A program made the position numbers and the translations under genes. From NCBI GenBank assembly GCA_022376925.1, contig JAIOJX010000026.1, forward strand, positions 250,043,330 through 250,107,329: a DNA stretch of 64,000 bases, given 5' to 3'. This document shows positions 36,084 through 47,119 of this stretch, piece after piece. The DNA comes from Tragulus kanchil. Its lineage: Eukaryota > Chordata > Mammalia > Artiodactyla > Tragulidae. Under the pieces are notes generated by a model. The model made no database searches and was not told the origin of the DNA. It saw only the letters and a list, made by a program, of their open reading frames with translations. Position 1 is the stretch's first letter, and the number at the start of each line of letters is the position of its first letter.

Positions 36084-38200
36084 CAATTCTGACTAGTGTG
36101 AGGTGATGCCTCATTGTGGTTTTGACTTGCATTTAACTAAAATCGGTAATGTTGAACATCTTTTCATACCTCCAGCAATCTTTATGTCTTCTTTGGAAAA
36201 ATGTCTGTTGAGGTTTCCCAGTTTTTAAGTTTGGATTGTTGATTTTCTTGGACATTAAGTTATATGAGTTCTTTCTATATTTTGGATATTAAATCCTTGT
36301 CAGCTATGTTAATTGCAAGTGTTTTCTCCCATTAGGTTGTCTTTTTGTGTTTTTTTTTTGATGGTTTCCTTTCCTGTGCAAAAGCTTTTAAGTTTGGCTA
36401 GATCTCATTTGTTTGTTTTTGCTTTTTTTCTTTATCTTAGGAGATTTATCTAAGAAAATACTGCTGTGATTAATGTCCAAGAATTTTTGCCTGTATTCTC
36501 TTCTAGGAGTTTATGGTGTCATGTCTATTTGTCCTTAAACCATTTTAGTTTTACTTTGTATTTAATGTGAAGGGAGTGTTCTAATCTCATTGATTTAAAC
36601 ATAGCTGTTCAGCATTTGCATCACCACTTGTTGAAGTGACTTTTCTCCATTTTATGTTCTTGCCTACACTGTTGCAGATTAAATGACCATAGGTGGATGG
36701 GTTTATTTCTGGACTCTCTGTCCTATCCCATTGATCTGTATATCTCTTTTTGGGCCAACACCTTGCTGTTTTGATTACTGTGCTTTGTATTATAGTCTGA
36801 AATTGGGAGGGTTAGGCTTTCACTTTTGTTCTTTTTCCTCAGGATTACTTTGGCAGTTCTGGGCCTTTTGTGATTCTATATAAATTTTAAGTTTATTTGT
36901 TCTTACTCTGTTAAAAAAAAAAGAAAAGAAAAGTCATCAGTACTTCCGTAGGAATTGCATTAAATCCTTAGAATACTTTGGGTAGTATGGCCATTTTAAC
37001 AAAATTCTTCCAGAGCATGCAGTATCTTTCCATTCTTTGAATCATCTTACATTTTCTTTACCAATGTTTTATAGTTTTCAATATATAGATCTTCCATCTC
37101 CTTTTTTTGGTTTTTTTATTTTCTTTAAATATATTAGATTTGATCAATTCTGACTAGTGTGAGGTGATGCCTCATTGTGGTTTTGACTTGCATTTAACTA
37201 AAATCGGTAATGTTGAACATCTTTTCATACCTCCAGCAATCTTTATGTCTTCTTTGGAAAAATGTCTGTTGAGGTTTCCCAGTTTTTAAGTTTGGATTGT
37301 TGATTTTCTTGGACATTAAGTTATATGAGTTCTTTCTATATTTTGGATATTAAATCCTTGTCAGCTATGTTAATTGCAAGTGTTTTCTCCCATTAGGTTG
37401 TCTTTTTGTGTTTTTTTTTTGATGGTTTCCTTTCCTGTGCAAAAGCTTTTAAGTTTGGCTAGATCTCATTTGTTTGTTTTTGCTTTTTTTCTTTATCTTA
37501 GGAGATTTATCTAAGAAAATACTGCTGTGATTAATGTCCAAGAATTTTTGCCTGTATTCTCTTCTAGGAGTTTATGGTGTCATGTCTATTTGTCCTTAAA
37601 CCATTTTAGTTTTACTTTGTATTTAATGTGAAGGGAGTGTTCTAATCTCATTGATTTAAACATAGCTGTTCAGCATTTGCATCACCACTTGTTGAAGTGA
37701 CTTTTCTCCATTTTATGTTCTTGCCTACACTGTTGCAGATTAAATGACCATAGGTGGATGGGTTTATTTCTGGACTCTCTGTCCTATCCCATTGATCTGT
37801 ATATCTCTTTTTGGGCCAACACCTTGCTGTTTTGATTACTGTGCTTTGTATTATAGTCTGAAATTGGGAGGGTTAGGCTTTCACTTTTGTTCTTTTTCCT
37901 CAGGATTACTTTGGCAGTTCTGGGCCTTTTGTGATTCTATATAAATTTTAAGTTTATTTGTTCTTACTCTGTTAAAAAAAAAAGAAAAGAAAAGTCATCA
38001 GTACTTCCGTAGGAATTGCATTAAATCCTTAGAATACTTTGGGTAGTATGGCCATTTTAACAAAATTCTTCCAGAGCATGCAGTATCTTTCCATTCTTTG
38101 AATCATCTTACATTTTCTTTACCAATGTTTTATAGTTTTCAATATATAGATCTTCCATCTCCTTGGTTTTTATTCTTAAATATATTAGATTTTGGTATAA
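36084..38200. repeat. Doublet 12: 1061 bp direct repeat
   Basis: Copy 1 is 36084-37144 and copy 2 is 37145-38200, inside L1 ORF2. The last 45 bases of copy 1 have swollen T runs compared with copy 2 (37100-37144 versus 38161-38200). Confidence 0.95.
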
Positions 38201-39642
38201 TTTTAAACTGGGTTATTTCTGTACTTTCTAATATTTCATTATTACTGTAAAGAAATGAAACAGATTTCTGTGTATTAATCTTGTATGTTACAACTATGCT
38301 GAATTCATTCATTAGCACTAATAGATTTTGTGTGAAGAGTTTAGGATCTTTTAAACAAAGTACCATGCCATCTTCAAGTAATGACATGTTTAAATCTTCT
38401 CCCTCAACTTGGATATTATTTTTTGTTTTTGTTTTTGTTTTTCATCTGAATCCTGCGGTTAGGACTTCTGATACTATTTTAAATATAAATGATGAGAGTA
38501 AGCATCCTTGCATTGTTCTTAAATTTAAGACTTTCAGATTTTCACTATTGAGTATTATGTTGGCTCTGGGTTTGTTATATAGATGGTTTTTATTATGTTG
38601 AGATATGTTTTCTCTAGACTCAATTTGGTGAGAGTTTTTATCATGAGTGAATGTCGAATTTTATGCAATACTTTTTCTGTCCGTTGATGATTGTGTGGTT
38701 TTTGTCTTTGTTAATGTGGTATATCACATTGATTATGTTGAACCATGCTTGAGACCGCTGAAGGAAATTGGTTTCATCCTGAGGTGTGACTCTTTTTATG
38801 TATTGTTAGATTAAGTTTGCTAGTATTTTATGTAATATTTTTGCATCTATAATTCATCAGAGATACTGACTTGTAATTTTGTTTCTTGGTAGTGACTTTG
38901 GTTTTGTTATCTAGGTGATGAATGCTTCATAGAATGACTTTAGGAGAGTTCCATTCTCTTCACTGGTATAATTTTCCGCTGTATGTTTGTTAAAATTCCA
39001 CAGTGAAGCCATTGGTTCTGGACTGTTTGGAGGAAGCTTTATTATTACAAATTCTGTTTCACTTCTGGTGATAAATCTGTGCAGATTATTATTTCTTCTT
39101 CATTCAGTCCTGGCAGGCTATATGTTTCTAGAAACTTGTTCATTTTGAATTTGTTGGCTGTCTGATTTTTTGGCCTATTAATTCTTCATAGCACTCATGA
39201 TTTTTTATATTTCATATGGTATCAGTTATTATTTCTCCTCTTTCACTTCTTATTTGGGTCCTCTCTCTTTTCTTGATGAGCCTACCTAAAAACTTGTTAA
39301 TTTTGTTTATCTTTTGAAAAGGCCAACTCTTATTAGTTTTTATTGATTTTTTTCTATTGCTCTTTATGTCTTTTATTTCCTGATTGTTTATTTTGTTCCT
39401 CTGTTGACTGCAGGTTTTTTGGTTCTTCTCTTTCTAATTATTTTAGATGATAGTTGTAGTTGTTTGAGATTTTTCTTATTTCTTGAGGAAGGCCTCTATT
39501 ACCTATGAACTTTCCTCTTAAGATTACTTTTGCTATATTGCACAGATTTGGTAAGGTTGTATTTCCGTTTTTGTTCATCTCAAGATATTCTCTGATTTCT
39601 TCTTTGACGTCACTATTTACTTTTTTGTTTTTCAGTAGCATA

Positions 39643-39923
39643 ATTTTTTCATATTTTTTTATTTTGGCCTCTTTTATTGGTTTTCTATTCATTTATTCTC
39701 ATCCATCTTTATTTTTTGGCCTGTGTGGGCCTCGCATTGCAGTGGTTGGTCTTGCTGCAGAGCACCAGCTCTGGGCGCATGTGCTCCAGAGCTCTGGCTT
39801 GGTAGTTGGACACTCTGGTTCAGCTGTTCCAGGGCATGTGGGATCTTCCCAGGCCAGGGATCAAACCACTGCCCCTTGCACAGCAAGGCAGACTCTTTAC
39901 CCACTGGACTACCAGGGAAGACC
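39643..39923 (-). mobile_element. CHR-like SINE, older member
   Basis: It lies in L1 ORF2, flanked by the perfect 12-bp target-site duplication TTCAGTAGCATA (39631-39642 and 39924-39935). It is more diverged than other members and lacks the G-rich tail. Confidence 0.88.
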
Positions 39924-40552
39924 TTCAGTAGCATATTGTTTGTTCTTCATGTCTTTGTTCTTTAACCATTTTTCTTTTTTCATTTTTGATTTCTAGTTTC
40001 ATACTGTTAAATTAGTTCAGGCTTATTTTGTGACTTAGTCTATCCTACAAAACATTTCTTTTCTTGAAAAAAATGTGTAGTCTGTTTTTTGTTTGTCTTT
40101 TGGATATAGTATCTGATTGATACTAAGTGCAACTGGTTTATCGTGTCAAAAGTATTGTGTTCTTGTAAGTTTCTCATTTTATGCTTGGTAGTATTTGTTT
40201 TATATGTTTAGGTTCACCTGTATGGGGTAGACATATGTTAATGAGTTTAATATCCTTGTATTGATCCCTTTATAATGTAATGTCTTTCTTTATTTTTCTT
40301 TGTAGCCTTTGTTTTAAAGTCTGTTTTGTCCTGTATGAGTATTGCTATGCCTGTTTTCTTATCATCTCCATTTGCATGAAATGTTTTTCCATCACCTCCC
40401 TCAGATATCTGTGTGTCTTGCACTCTAAGGTAAGTCTCTTGTAGGCAGCATATAACAGATTCTTTCATTTTTATTCAATTTATGCCATTTTGTGACTTTT
40501 GATTAGATCATTTGGTTTATTGTAATTTAATTATGTATAGGTAAATACTGCC

Positions 40553-40730
40553 ATTTCCCTAGTGGCTCAGACAGTAGAGAATCTGCCTGCAATGTGGGAG
40601 TCCTGGGTTCAGTCCCTGGGTTGGGAAGATCCCTGGAGAAGGGAATGCCCACTCCAGTATTCTTACCTAGAGAATTCCGTGGCTCATCTACGGGTCTCAA
40701 AGAGTTCAACACGACTGAACAACCTCTACT
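40553..40730 (+). mobile_element. Bov-tA SINE, plus strand
   Basis: Head CCTAGTGGCTCAGACAGTAG, box B-like GGGTTCAGTCCCTGG, CCAGTATTCTTACC, and tail CACGACTGAACAACC. Doublet 13 restarts in its tail. Confidence 0.85.
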
Positions 40731-40780
40731 TTACCTTTCATTGCCATATTAAACTTTCTTTTCCAGTTGTTTTTGTAGTT

Positions 40781-40936
40781 TTTTTTTTTTTAAAATATAT
40801 ACTTTATTTATATTTATTTGGCTGCGTTGGGTCTCAGTTGTAGCATGTGGGCTCTAGTTTTCTGACTAGGGATTGAACCCGGGCCCCCTGCGTTGGGAGC
40901 ACAGAGTCTTAGCCACTGGACCACCAGGGAATTCCC
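40781..40936 (-). mobile_element. Short CHR-related SINE, duplicate at 41834-41989
   Basis: Antisense element with GGCTGCGTTGGGTCTCAG, GATTGAACCCGGGCCCCC and GGACCACCAGGGAATTCCC. Flanked by TTTGTAGTT on both sides (40772-40780 and 40937-40945). Confidence 0.8.
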
Positions 40937-41052
40937 TTTGTAGTTCTTTTTTTACTTCTTTTTGTTTTTTCTTTTTGTGGTTTTCTGACTTTATTTTGTA
41001 TAATATTTGAGTTCCTTTCTTTTTGGATTTTGTGAATCTGTTGTTGCTTTTT

Positions 41053-41366
41053 TTTTTTTTTAAGATTTATTTATTATTTTGGTGGGGGTGGGGAGGGAGG
41101 GGAGCAGGTGGGCCACTTCTATTGGTCTTTCATTTGTCCATTTTCATCCATCTTTGTTATTTGGCCCGTATGGGCCTCCCATCGCGGTGGCCTCTGTTGT
41201 CACAGAGCACCCGCTCTGGGCGCATGCGCTCCAGAGCTCCAGCTCGGTAATGGACACATTGGTCCAGCCACTCCGCGGCACGTGAGATCTTCCCAGGCCA
41301 GGGATCAAACCGGCGCCCCTTGCACTGCAAGGCGGTGTCCTTACCCACTGGACCACCAAGGAAGCC
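41053..41366 (-). mobile_element. CHR-like SINE, duplicate at 42106-42419
   Basis: Full-length, with a 15-bp target-site duplication (CTGTTGTTGCTTTTT, 41038-41052 and 41367-41381). The + strand tail has G runs at 41082-41105. The duplicate comes from doublet 13. Confidence 0.9.
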
Positions 41367-42780
41367 CTGTTGTTGCTTTTTGATTCATAGTTACCATGGT
41401 GATCAAGTAAGTTGACCGGTGACTACATCTACTTGTTTCAAAGTGAATCATTCAAATTCAGACACATTCTAGAAGATCTACATTTTTATATCCTTTTCTC
41501 CCACATTTTATTAATTTTGATGTCCTATTTTACATCTTTTTGCTTTTCCTTTTATGTTTGTTATAGTTATAATAACTTTTATAATTTTTTGGTTGCTTTT
41601 AATCTATGTCCTGACTTGTTTAAGTGATCTTCAATCCTTTATATAGTTGCCTTTCCTATTTTGATTTGTTTTCCTTTTCTGTGATCTTGCTGCTTTTCTA
41701 TTTAGAGACCCTTCAGTATTTCTTTTAGGGCTTCCCTGGTAGCTCAGTGGTAAAGAGTTCAACACGACTGAACAACCTCTACTTTACCTTTCATTGCCAT
41801 ATTAAACTTTCTTTTCCAGTTGTTTTTGTAGTTTTTTTTTTTTTAAAATATATACTTTATTTATATTTATTTGGCTGCGTTGGGTCTCAGTTGTAGCATG
41901 TGGGCTCTAGTTTTCTGACTAGGGATTGAACCCGGGCCCCCTGCGTTGGGAGCACAGAGTCTTAGCCACTGGACCACCAGGGAATTCCCTTTGTAGTTCT
42001 TTTTTTACTTCTTTTTGTTTTTTCTTTTTGTGGTTTTCTGACTTTATTTTGTATAATATTTGAGTTCCTTTCTTTTTGGATTTTGTGAATCTGTTGTTGC
42101 TTTTTTTTTTTTTTAAGATTTATTTATTATTTTGGTGGGGGTGGGGAGGGAGGGGAGCAGGTGGGCCACTTCTATTGGTCTTTCATTTGTCCATTTTCAT
42201 CCATCTTTGTTATTTGGCCCGTATGGGCCTCCCATCGCGGTGGCCTCTGTTGTCACAGAGCACCCGCTCTGGGCGCATGCGCTCCAGAGCTCCAGCTCGG
42301 TAATGGACACATTGGTCCAGCCACTCCGCGGCACGTGAGATCTTCCCAGGCCAGGGATCAAACCGGCGCCCCTTGCACTGCAAGGCGGTGTCCTTACCCA
42401 CTGGACCACCAAGGAAGCCCTGTTGTTGCTTTTTGATTCATAGTTACCATGGTGATCAAGTAAGTTGACCGGTGACTACATCTACTTGTTTCAAAGTGAA
42501 TCATTCAAATTCAGACACATTCTAGAAGATCTACATTTTTATATCCTTTTCTCCCACATTTTATTAATTTTGATGTCCTATTTTACATCTTTTTGCTTTT
42601 CCTTTTATGTTTGTTATAGTTATAATAACTTTTATAATTTTTTGGTTGCTTTTAATCTATGTCCTGACTTGTTTAAGTGATCTTCAATCCTTTATATAGT
42701 TGCCTTTCCTATTTTGATTTGTTTTCCTTTTCTGTGATCTTGCTGCTTTTCTATTTAGAGACCCTTCAGTATTTCTTTTA

Positions 42781-43099
42781 GGGCTTCCCTGGTAGCTCAG
42801 TGGTAAAGAGTTCACCTGCCAATGCAGGAGACATGGGTTCAATTCCTGATCCAGGAAGATCCCACATGCTGCGGAGCAACTAAGTCCATGAGCCACAACT
42901 GTTGAGCCCATGTGATGCAACTGCTGAAGCCGGTGTGCCCTAGTACCCAAGTTCCATAACAAGAGAAGTAACTGCAACAAGAAGCCTGCTTACCTTAACT
43001 AGAGAGTAGCCCCCACTCCCTGAAACTAGAGAAGAGCCTGCAGCAGCAGTGAAAACCCAAAATAGCCAAAAATAAATAAATAAAAATTTTAAAAATACA
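42781..43099 (+). mobile_element. CHR-type SINE, long form, plus strand
   Basis: Head GGGCTTCCCTGGTAGCTCAG, then CATGCTGCGGAGCAACTAAG and a series of 'gccacaactgttgagcc' type repeats, ending in an AAAATAAATAAATAAA tail. Flanked by the 11-bp target-site duplication TATTTCTTTTA (42770-42780 and 43100-43110). Confidence 0.9.
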
Positions 43100-43709
43100 T
43101 ATTTCTTTTAAGGTAGGCTTAGAATTGCTGAAATCTTTTGGTTACCTTGTCTGAAAAATTATTTATCCCCCATTCCATCCTAAATAATGATCTTACTGGA
43201 AAGAGTATTTGAGGTTGTACATTTTTTTCTTTTTAGTACTTTGAGTATATTACACTTCTCCCTTCTAACCTGCAAGGTTTCTGTAGAGACTTCAGCTGAT
43301 AGTTTGATGGGAGTCCCCTTGTAGTTAACAGTTTTTCTCTTGCTCCTTTAGAAGCTTCTGTTTAACTTTTTCCATCTTAATTATGGTATGACTTGGTGTG
43401 TGTGTGTTTGGATTCATCTTGTTTAGGACCCTTGTGCTGTTTGTACCTGGATATCTGATTCTTTCTTTAGTTTTGAGAAGATTTCAACCATAATTTCTTT
43501 AAATACATTTTCAGTCTCCTTTACAATCTCTCCTCCTTCAGGAGCTTCTATTATGCATAGATTTTATATTATCTCATAGATCTCATATTCTTTTTTCCAA
43601 TTGTCTGTCATCTGTTCTAATTGGATTATTCTTATCATTCTATCTTCCAGATAACTTATTTGTTCTTCTGTGTCATTTAGTTCCCTAGTCATTGCTTCTG
43701 GATTGGTTT

Positions 43710-44036
43710 TTTTTAAAGATTTATTTATTTATTTATTTTTGGGCGGGGGTTGGGTTGGGGAGGGAGGGCAGCAGGCGGGTCACTTCTATTGGTCTTTCAT
43801 TTCTCTATTTTCATCCGTCCTTGTTCTTTGGCTCCTGTGGGCCTCCCATCGCGGTGGCCACTGTCGTCGCAGAGCACCGGCTCTGGGCGCATGAGCTCCA
43901 GAGCTCCGGCTTGGTAATTGGACCCATGGGTCCAGTCGCTCCGCAGCACGTGGGATCTTCCCAGGCCAGGGCTCAAACCGGCGCCCCTTGCACTGCAAGG
44001 CGGTGTCCTTACCCACTGGACCACCAGGGGAAGCCC
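43710..44036 (-). mobile_element. CHR-like SINE (G-rich-tail subfamily)
   Basis: Full-length with an ATTTATTTATTTATTT tail end at 43719-43738, G runs at 43740-43770, and the tRNA-like head at the right (CCACCAGGGGAAGCCC). Inserted in L1 sequence. Confidence 0.88.
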
Positions 44037-44825
44037 TCTCATGTTCTTTTAATTGGAACTAGTCCCTCTGACTTTTCATTTTACTTAACTTTGTGTCTAG
44101 GAATTTAGGAGAATGTTATCTGCTGTGGTCTTAATGACAAGTTTTAATGTGAGGGTGTCCCTGTGTAGGCTGTGTATGTCCAGCATTTTTGGTGCAAGGA
44201 CTTATTTCAATACAGTGCTAGCCATGCCCTTCTTAGAGTGTACTGGCCATTAGTATTCCCTTGGTAGATGGTGTGATTAGTGTCCAGAGCCTGTGTAGGA
44301 TTTGAGGTGGGGCTGCTGCTTTGCTCTGGGGCTGTCACCAGGATTGGGGTTTGTTCTGTAGCTGTTGGAGTAGAAGCACTGAGGCTACAGGTTCTCTCAG
44401 GCTCTGTTGCCCTTGAGCATGTGCCCTACTGCAAAGGGGGTGATTCCTGAAGCAGGTGAGGCCTGTTCAGTCACAGAAGACCGTATACTGCTTATATAGG
44501 TGTCCATCGTTCCACTCGGAAGCAGCCCAGGGTTACATGTCTTTCTCTGTTGTGTTTGTCCTAGATGTAGTGCAAAATGTGGTGTGGAATAGGTGGTGGT
44601 AGACAGTTGGGGCATTGTGGCTACAGGCATTGTTGGGGTGGTGCTGCTGCCTGAGATATGGCCTGCCTTTATGGCACACTTCCCCCAGAATCAGTCTGCT
44701 CCAGATTTAGTGGTAAGTTGTGGTTTGGGGTGGGAAGAGTTGGGCCTTCTCATGGAAAATAAATCACTGTGTACTCCTCCTGAGGGCCTGTCTACCCAAG
44801 ATGCAGCACTCAGTTGTGGAGCTGC

Positions 44826-47055
44826 CCGTTGTATGTGCTGTCCGTGTCCACTGCAGCCCTACCACGGCCCAGAGCATATGCTGACAGTGGGCTCCGCAGC
44901 ACCATTCACCTCAAACCCCACCGCTCCACTCTGCATAGCTGGGCCAAATCTTTGCTCAGATCTTGTGCTAGGCTGTAGTGTGGAGTGAGCAGGGTTGGAG
45001 TGTTCACCCCTTTGCATAGGCAAGTGCAGTGAGATTGCAGTTGCCAGTGCAAAGCTTTCTCTGCAAGTGTGCACTACTAAGTAGAGTCTAAGCTTCTCCA
45101 GTTCTTCTGTCTCAGCAGATTTTCCAGCAGAGATGGTGGCTTACGTTCTCTGTGCAGGGCATGAGAAATAAGATGCCCAGGTTGTACTTCAGCCTGCTCA
45201 TTTCTCAAAGTGAGGGTCCACCCATATGGATTTTTTCTTACAGGTCCCTGCAAAGGGTACAGGTCCCAACCTGATGCCATTTTTTCCCCTGTCCTACTTG
45301 GTACATGGAGATCTTTCTTATAGCTTAGGCTGTACAGGAGTTCTTCTGCCACTATCCAATGTCCTGTGAGAATTATTCTACATATAGATGTTTTTCATAT
45401 GCTTGTGGGAGGAAGTGAGTTCCACATCCTCCTACTCTGCCATCATGACTGTTCAGTTGCTAAGTTGTGTCCCACTCTTTGTGACTCCATGGACCGTAGG
45501 ACACAAAGCTTCCCTGTTCTTCACCATCTCTTGGAGGTATCCTTGGTGGCTCAGATGGTAAAGAATCTGCCCGCAGTGCGGGAAACCTATGTTTGATCCC
45601 TCGGTTGGGAAGATCCCCTGGAGAAGGGAATGGCAACCCACTCTAGTACTCTTGCCTGGAGCACCCCATGGACGGAGAAGCCTGGAAAGCTGTAGTCCAT
45701 TGGGTGGCAGGGACTCAGGCATGACTGAGTAACACAGAGAGACACACACATAACCACTGAGTCAGTGATGTCATCCAGTCATCTCATTGTCTGCCTTCCC
45801 CTTCTCCTCCTGCCCTCAGTCTTTCCCAGCATCAGGGTCTTTTCCATTGAGTTCACTCTTTATATCAGGTGGCCAAAGTACAGGAGCTTCAGCTTCAGCA
45901 TCAGTCCTACCAGTGAATTCTTATTCAGGATTGACTGTTTGCATTTTTTGGGCTGCCGTTGTATGTGCTGTCCGTGTCCACTGCAGCCCTACCACGGCCC
46001 AGAGCATATGCTGACAGTGGGCTCCGCAGCACCATTCACCTCAAACCCCACCGCTCCACTCTGCATAGCTGGGCCAAATCTTTGCTCAGATCTTGTGCTA
46101 GGCTGTAGTGTGGAGTGAGCAGGGTTGGAGTGTTCACCCCTTTGCATAGGCAAGTGCAGTGAGATTGCAGTTGCCAGTGCAAAGCTTTCTCTGCAAGTGT
46201 GCACTACTAAGTAGAGTCTAAGCTTCTCCAGTTCTTCTGTCTCAGCAGATTTTCCAGCAGAGATGGTGGCTTACGTTCTCTGTGCAGGGCATGAGAAATA
46301 AGATGCCCAGGTTGTACTTCAGCCTGCTCATTTCTCAAAGTGAGGGTCCACCCATATGGCTTTTTTCTTACAGGTCCCTGCAACGGGTACAGGTCCCAAC
46401 CTGATGCCATTTTTTCCCCTGTCCTACTTGGTACATGGAGATCTTTCTTATAGCTTAGGCTGTACAGGAGTTCTTCTGCCACTATCCAATGTCCTGTGAG
46501 AATTATTCTACATATAGATGTTTTTCATATGCTTGTGGGAGGAAGTGAGTTCCACATCCTCCTACTCTGCCATCATGACTGTTCAGTTGCTAAGTTGTGT
46601 CCCACTCTTTGTGACTCCATGGACCGTAGGACACAAAGCTTCCCTGTTCTTCACCATCTCTTGGAGGTATCCTTGGTGGCTCAGATGGTAAAGAATCTGC
46701 CCGCAGTGCGGGAAACCTATGTTTGATCCCTCGGTTGGGAAGATCCCCTGGAGAAGGGAATGGCAACCCACTCTAGTACTCTTGCCTGGAGCACCCCATG
46801 GACGGAGAAGCCTGGAAAGCTGTAGTCCATTGGGTGGCAGGGACTCAGGCATGACTGAGTAACACAGAGAGACACACACATAACCACTGAGTCAGTGATG
46901 TCATCCAGTCATCTCATTGTCTGCCTTCCCCTTCTCCTCCTGCCCTCAGTCTTTCCCAGCATCAGGGTCTTTTCCATTGAGTTCACTCTTTATATCAGGT
47001 GGCCAAAGTACAGGAGCTTCAGCTTCAGCATCAGTCCTACCAGTGAATATTCAGG
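44826..47055. repeat. Doublet 14: 1130 bp direct repeat
   Basis: Copy 1 is 44826-45930 and copy 2 is 45956-47055, covering an L1 5' end and the nested ART2A/Bov-tA block. Two A to C substitutions separate the copies (45230 versus 46360, and 45254 versus 46384). The join at 45920-45955 is corrupted. Confidence 0.95.
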
Positions 47056-47092
47056 GTTGATTTCCTTTAGGATTGACTGGTTTGATATCCCC
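45447..47092 (-). mobile_element. BovB/ART2A fragment with a nested Bov-tA (span includes doublet 14)
   Basis: 45447-45532 is antisense ART2A/BovB 3' sequence (GTTGCTAAGTTGTGTCCC onwards). It resumes at about 45755 (GAGTCAGTGATGTCATCC) and reaches 47092 in the second copy, where L1 begins. Its 3' end sits exactly at the 5' end of the L1 on its left. Confidence 0.8.
45533..45750 (+). mobile_element. Bov-tA SINE inserted in ART2A; duplicate at 46663-46880
   Basis: Sense head CCTTGGTGGCTCAGATGG, GGTTGGGAAGATCCCCTGGA, CTCTTGCCTGGAGCACCCC, and a tail GACACACACATAAC. The host ART2A reads through if it is removed. Confidence 0.85.
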
Positions 47093-47119
47093 CTCTTTAT
47101 TTTTCCATGGTAAATCTAT

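Larger units (their letters stand above)
40699..42813. repeat. Doublet 13: 1053 bp direct repeat
   Basis: Copy 1 is 40699-41751 and copy 2 is 41752-42813. The join cuts a CHR-type SINE: copy 1 ends after the SINE's first 30 bases, and copy 2 restarts in the 3' tail of an unrelated Bov-tA. A shared AAAGAGTTC lies at the switch, which may have guided the misjoin. Confidence 0.95.
34290..45446 (-). mobile_element. Near full-length L1, minus strand (span includes doublets 11-14)
   Basis: 3' UTR begins after the T run at 34270 (clean copy from 35322). ORF2 follows with RT pieces (EEIREYLEMNKNGNTT near 39600) and endonuclease pieces (ICCLQETYLRVQDTQ near 40430). ORF1-side sequence lies at 43100-43690 and the 5' UTR at 44040-45446, where the minus strand begins with AGTCATGATGGCAGAGTAGG, a typical old L1 5' end. 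All frames are broken. SINEs sit at 39643, 40553, 40781, 41053, 42781 and 43710. Confidence 0.78.

Noticed and set aside
39505..39996. A 163-codon plus-strand frame, the longest in the window
   Set aside because: It is antisense L1 ORF2 read through an inserted SINE; no conserved domain in this frame.
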